DNA of 14,324 nt from an uncultured Eubacteriales bacterium (lineage in GTDB: Bacteria > Bacillota > Clostridia > Oscillospirales > CAG-382), in NCBI GenBank assembly GCA_934479825.1, contig CAKSOW010000046.1, positions 1-14,324 on the forward strand. Reading direction: 5' to 3'. The notes below the pieces were generated by a model. That model ran no database searches and was not told the DNA's origin. It was given only the letters and a program-made list of their open reading frames with translations. The position numbers and the translations under genes are program-made. How positions within the stretch are numbered: the first letter of the stretch is position 1; every line of letters starts with the position of its first letter. This document shows positions 14,207-14,324 of this stretch, one piece after another.

Positions 14207-14324
14207 AGGTCGCAGGGCGAAGCCCCGTGTGCTTTTGGTTACTTTTCGCTTCCTTGAATTTTCAAGTCAAGTGCAAGAGCAAATTGTAAAAAGATTCAAA
14301 AGGAGAAAGCCAGCCAAGGCATTT

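Larger units (their letters stand above)
13298..14324. repeat. Composite hairpin repeat, locus 2 (gene-free, continues past the window)
   Basis: No convincing gene lies here. The left arm has hairpins 13298-13336 (perfect 16-bp stem, loop TTTTCCC), 13350-13372 (10 bp, same as 4901-4923), 13446-13475 (12 bp, same stem as 5707-5736) and 13489-13504 (GAGGGC/GCCCTC). Core C (13520-13600), the interior (13601-14093), core D (14094-14206) and the start of a reverse arm (14207 onward, with mini-hairpin GGGC-GAA-GCCC at 14215-14225) follow. The architecture matches locus 1. Confidence 0.8.

Overview
The window looks like chromosomal DNA of a spore-forming, Gram-positive anaerobe of the Clostridia. 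The reasons are a spoIIP engulfment gene, sigma-A-type promoters, strong AGGAGG-type ribosome binding sites, lipoprotein solute-binding proteins with lipoboxes, and intrinsic terminators. I cannot name the genus from sequence alone. There are nine convincing protein genes. I saw no tRNA, rRNA, CRISPR array, transposase or phage gene.

Layout. 1-167: two strong hairpins, the second a terminator for a gene left of the window, then a possible sigma-E promoter. 168-1682: spoIIP with a long N-terminal cytoplasmic extension. 1765-2193: a small four-helix membrane protein of the CmpB / 'ABC-transporter type IV' kind. 2284-4667: a consensus sigma-A promoter followed by serC and serA, two steps of serine synthesis (no serB here). 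4738-5913: a terminator and then about 1.1 kb of gene-free hairpin-rich repeat (locus 1). 5897-6754 (minus): an AraC-family regulator, divergent from a three-gene operon (6920-9785) of TIM-barrel isomerase, Gfo/Idh/MocA dehydrogenase and a second TIM-barrel isomerase, probably for catabolism of a sugar or polyol. 9827-9940: terminator and a 60-nt palindrome. 10064-13208: two tandem paralogous sugar-type solute-binding lipoproteins, each with its own promoter and no permease nearby. 13257-14324: terminator and a second copy of the hairpin-rich repeat (locus 2), running off the window.

How the genes work together. The AraC regulator, catabolic operon and binding proteins look like one carbohydrate uptake and utilisation region. 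The substrate enters through permeases encoded elsewhere and is oxidised and isomerised by the oxidoreductase and TIM-barrel enzymes. The AraC gene and the operon are read from two overlapping promoters that share one palindromic -10 box.

The most unusual content is non-coding. Loci 1 and 2 are copies of one composite element. Each has two facing arms made of hairpins, each arm ends in a core bounded by 11-bp inverted repeats (CGGTTCAAAnn / nnTTTGAACCG), and a 430-490 bp interior lies between the cores. The variable bases of the 11-bp repeats change in compensated pairs across the four cores, so pairing appears to be conserved. Relative to the flanking core types, the interior lies in opposite orientations in the two loci, which suggests inversion or recombination at the cores. 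Locus 1 also runs into the 3' end of the AraC gene and supplies its last codons and stop.
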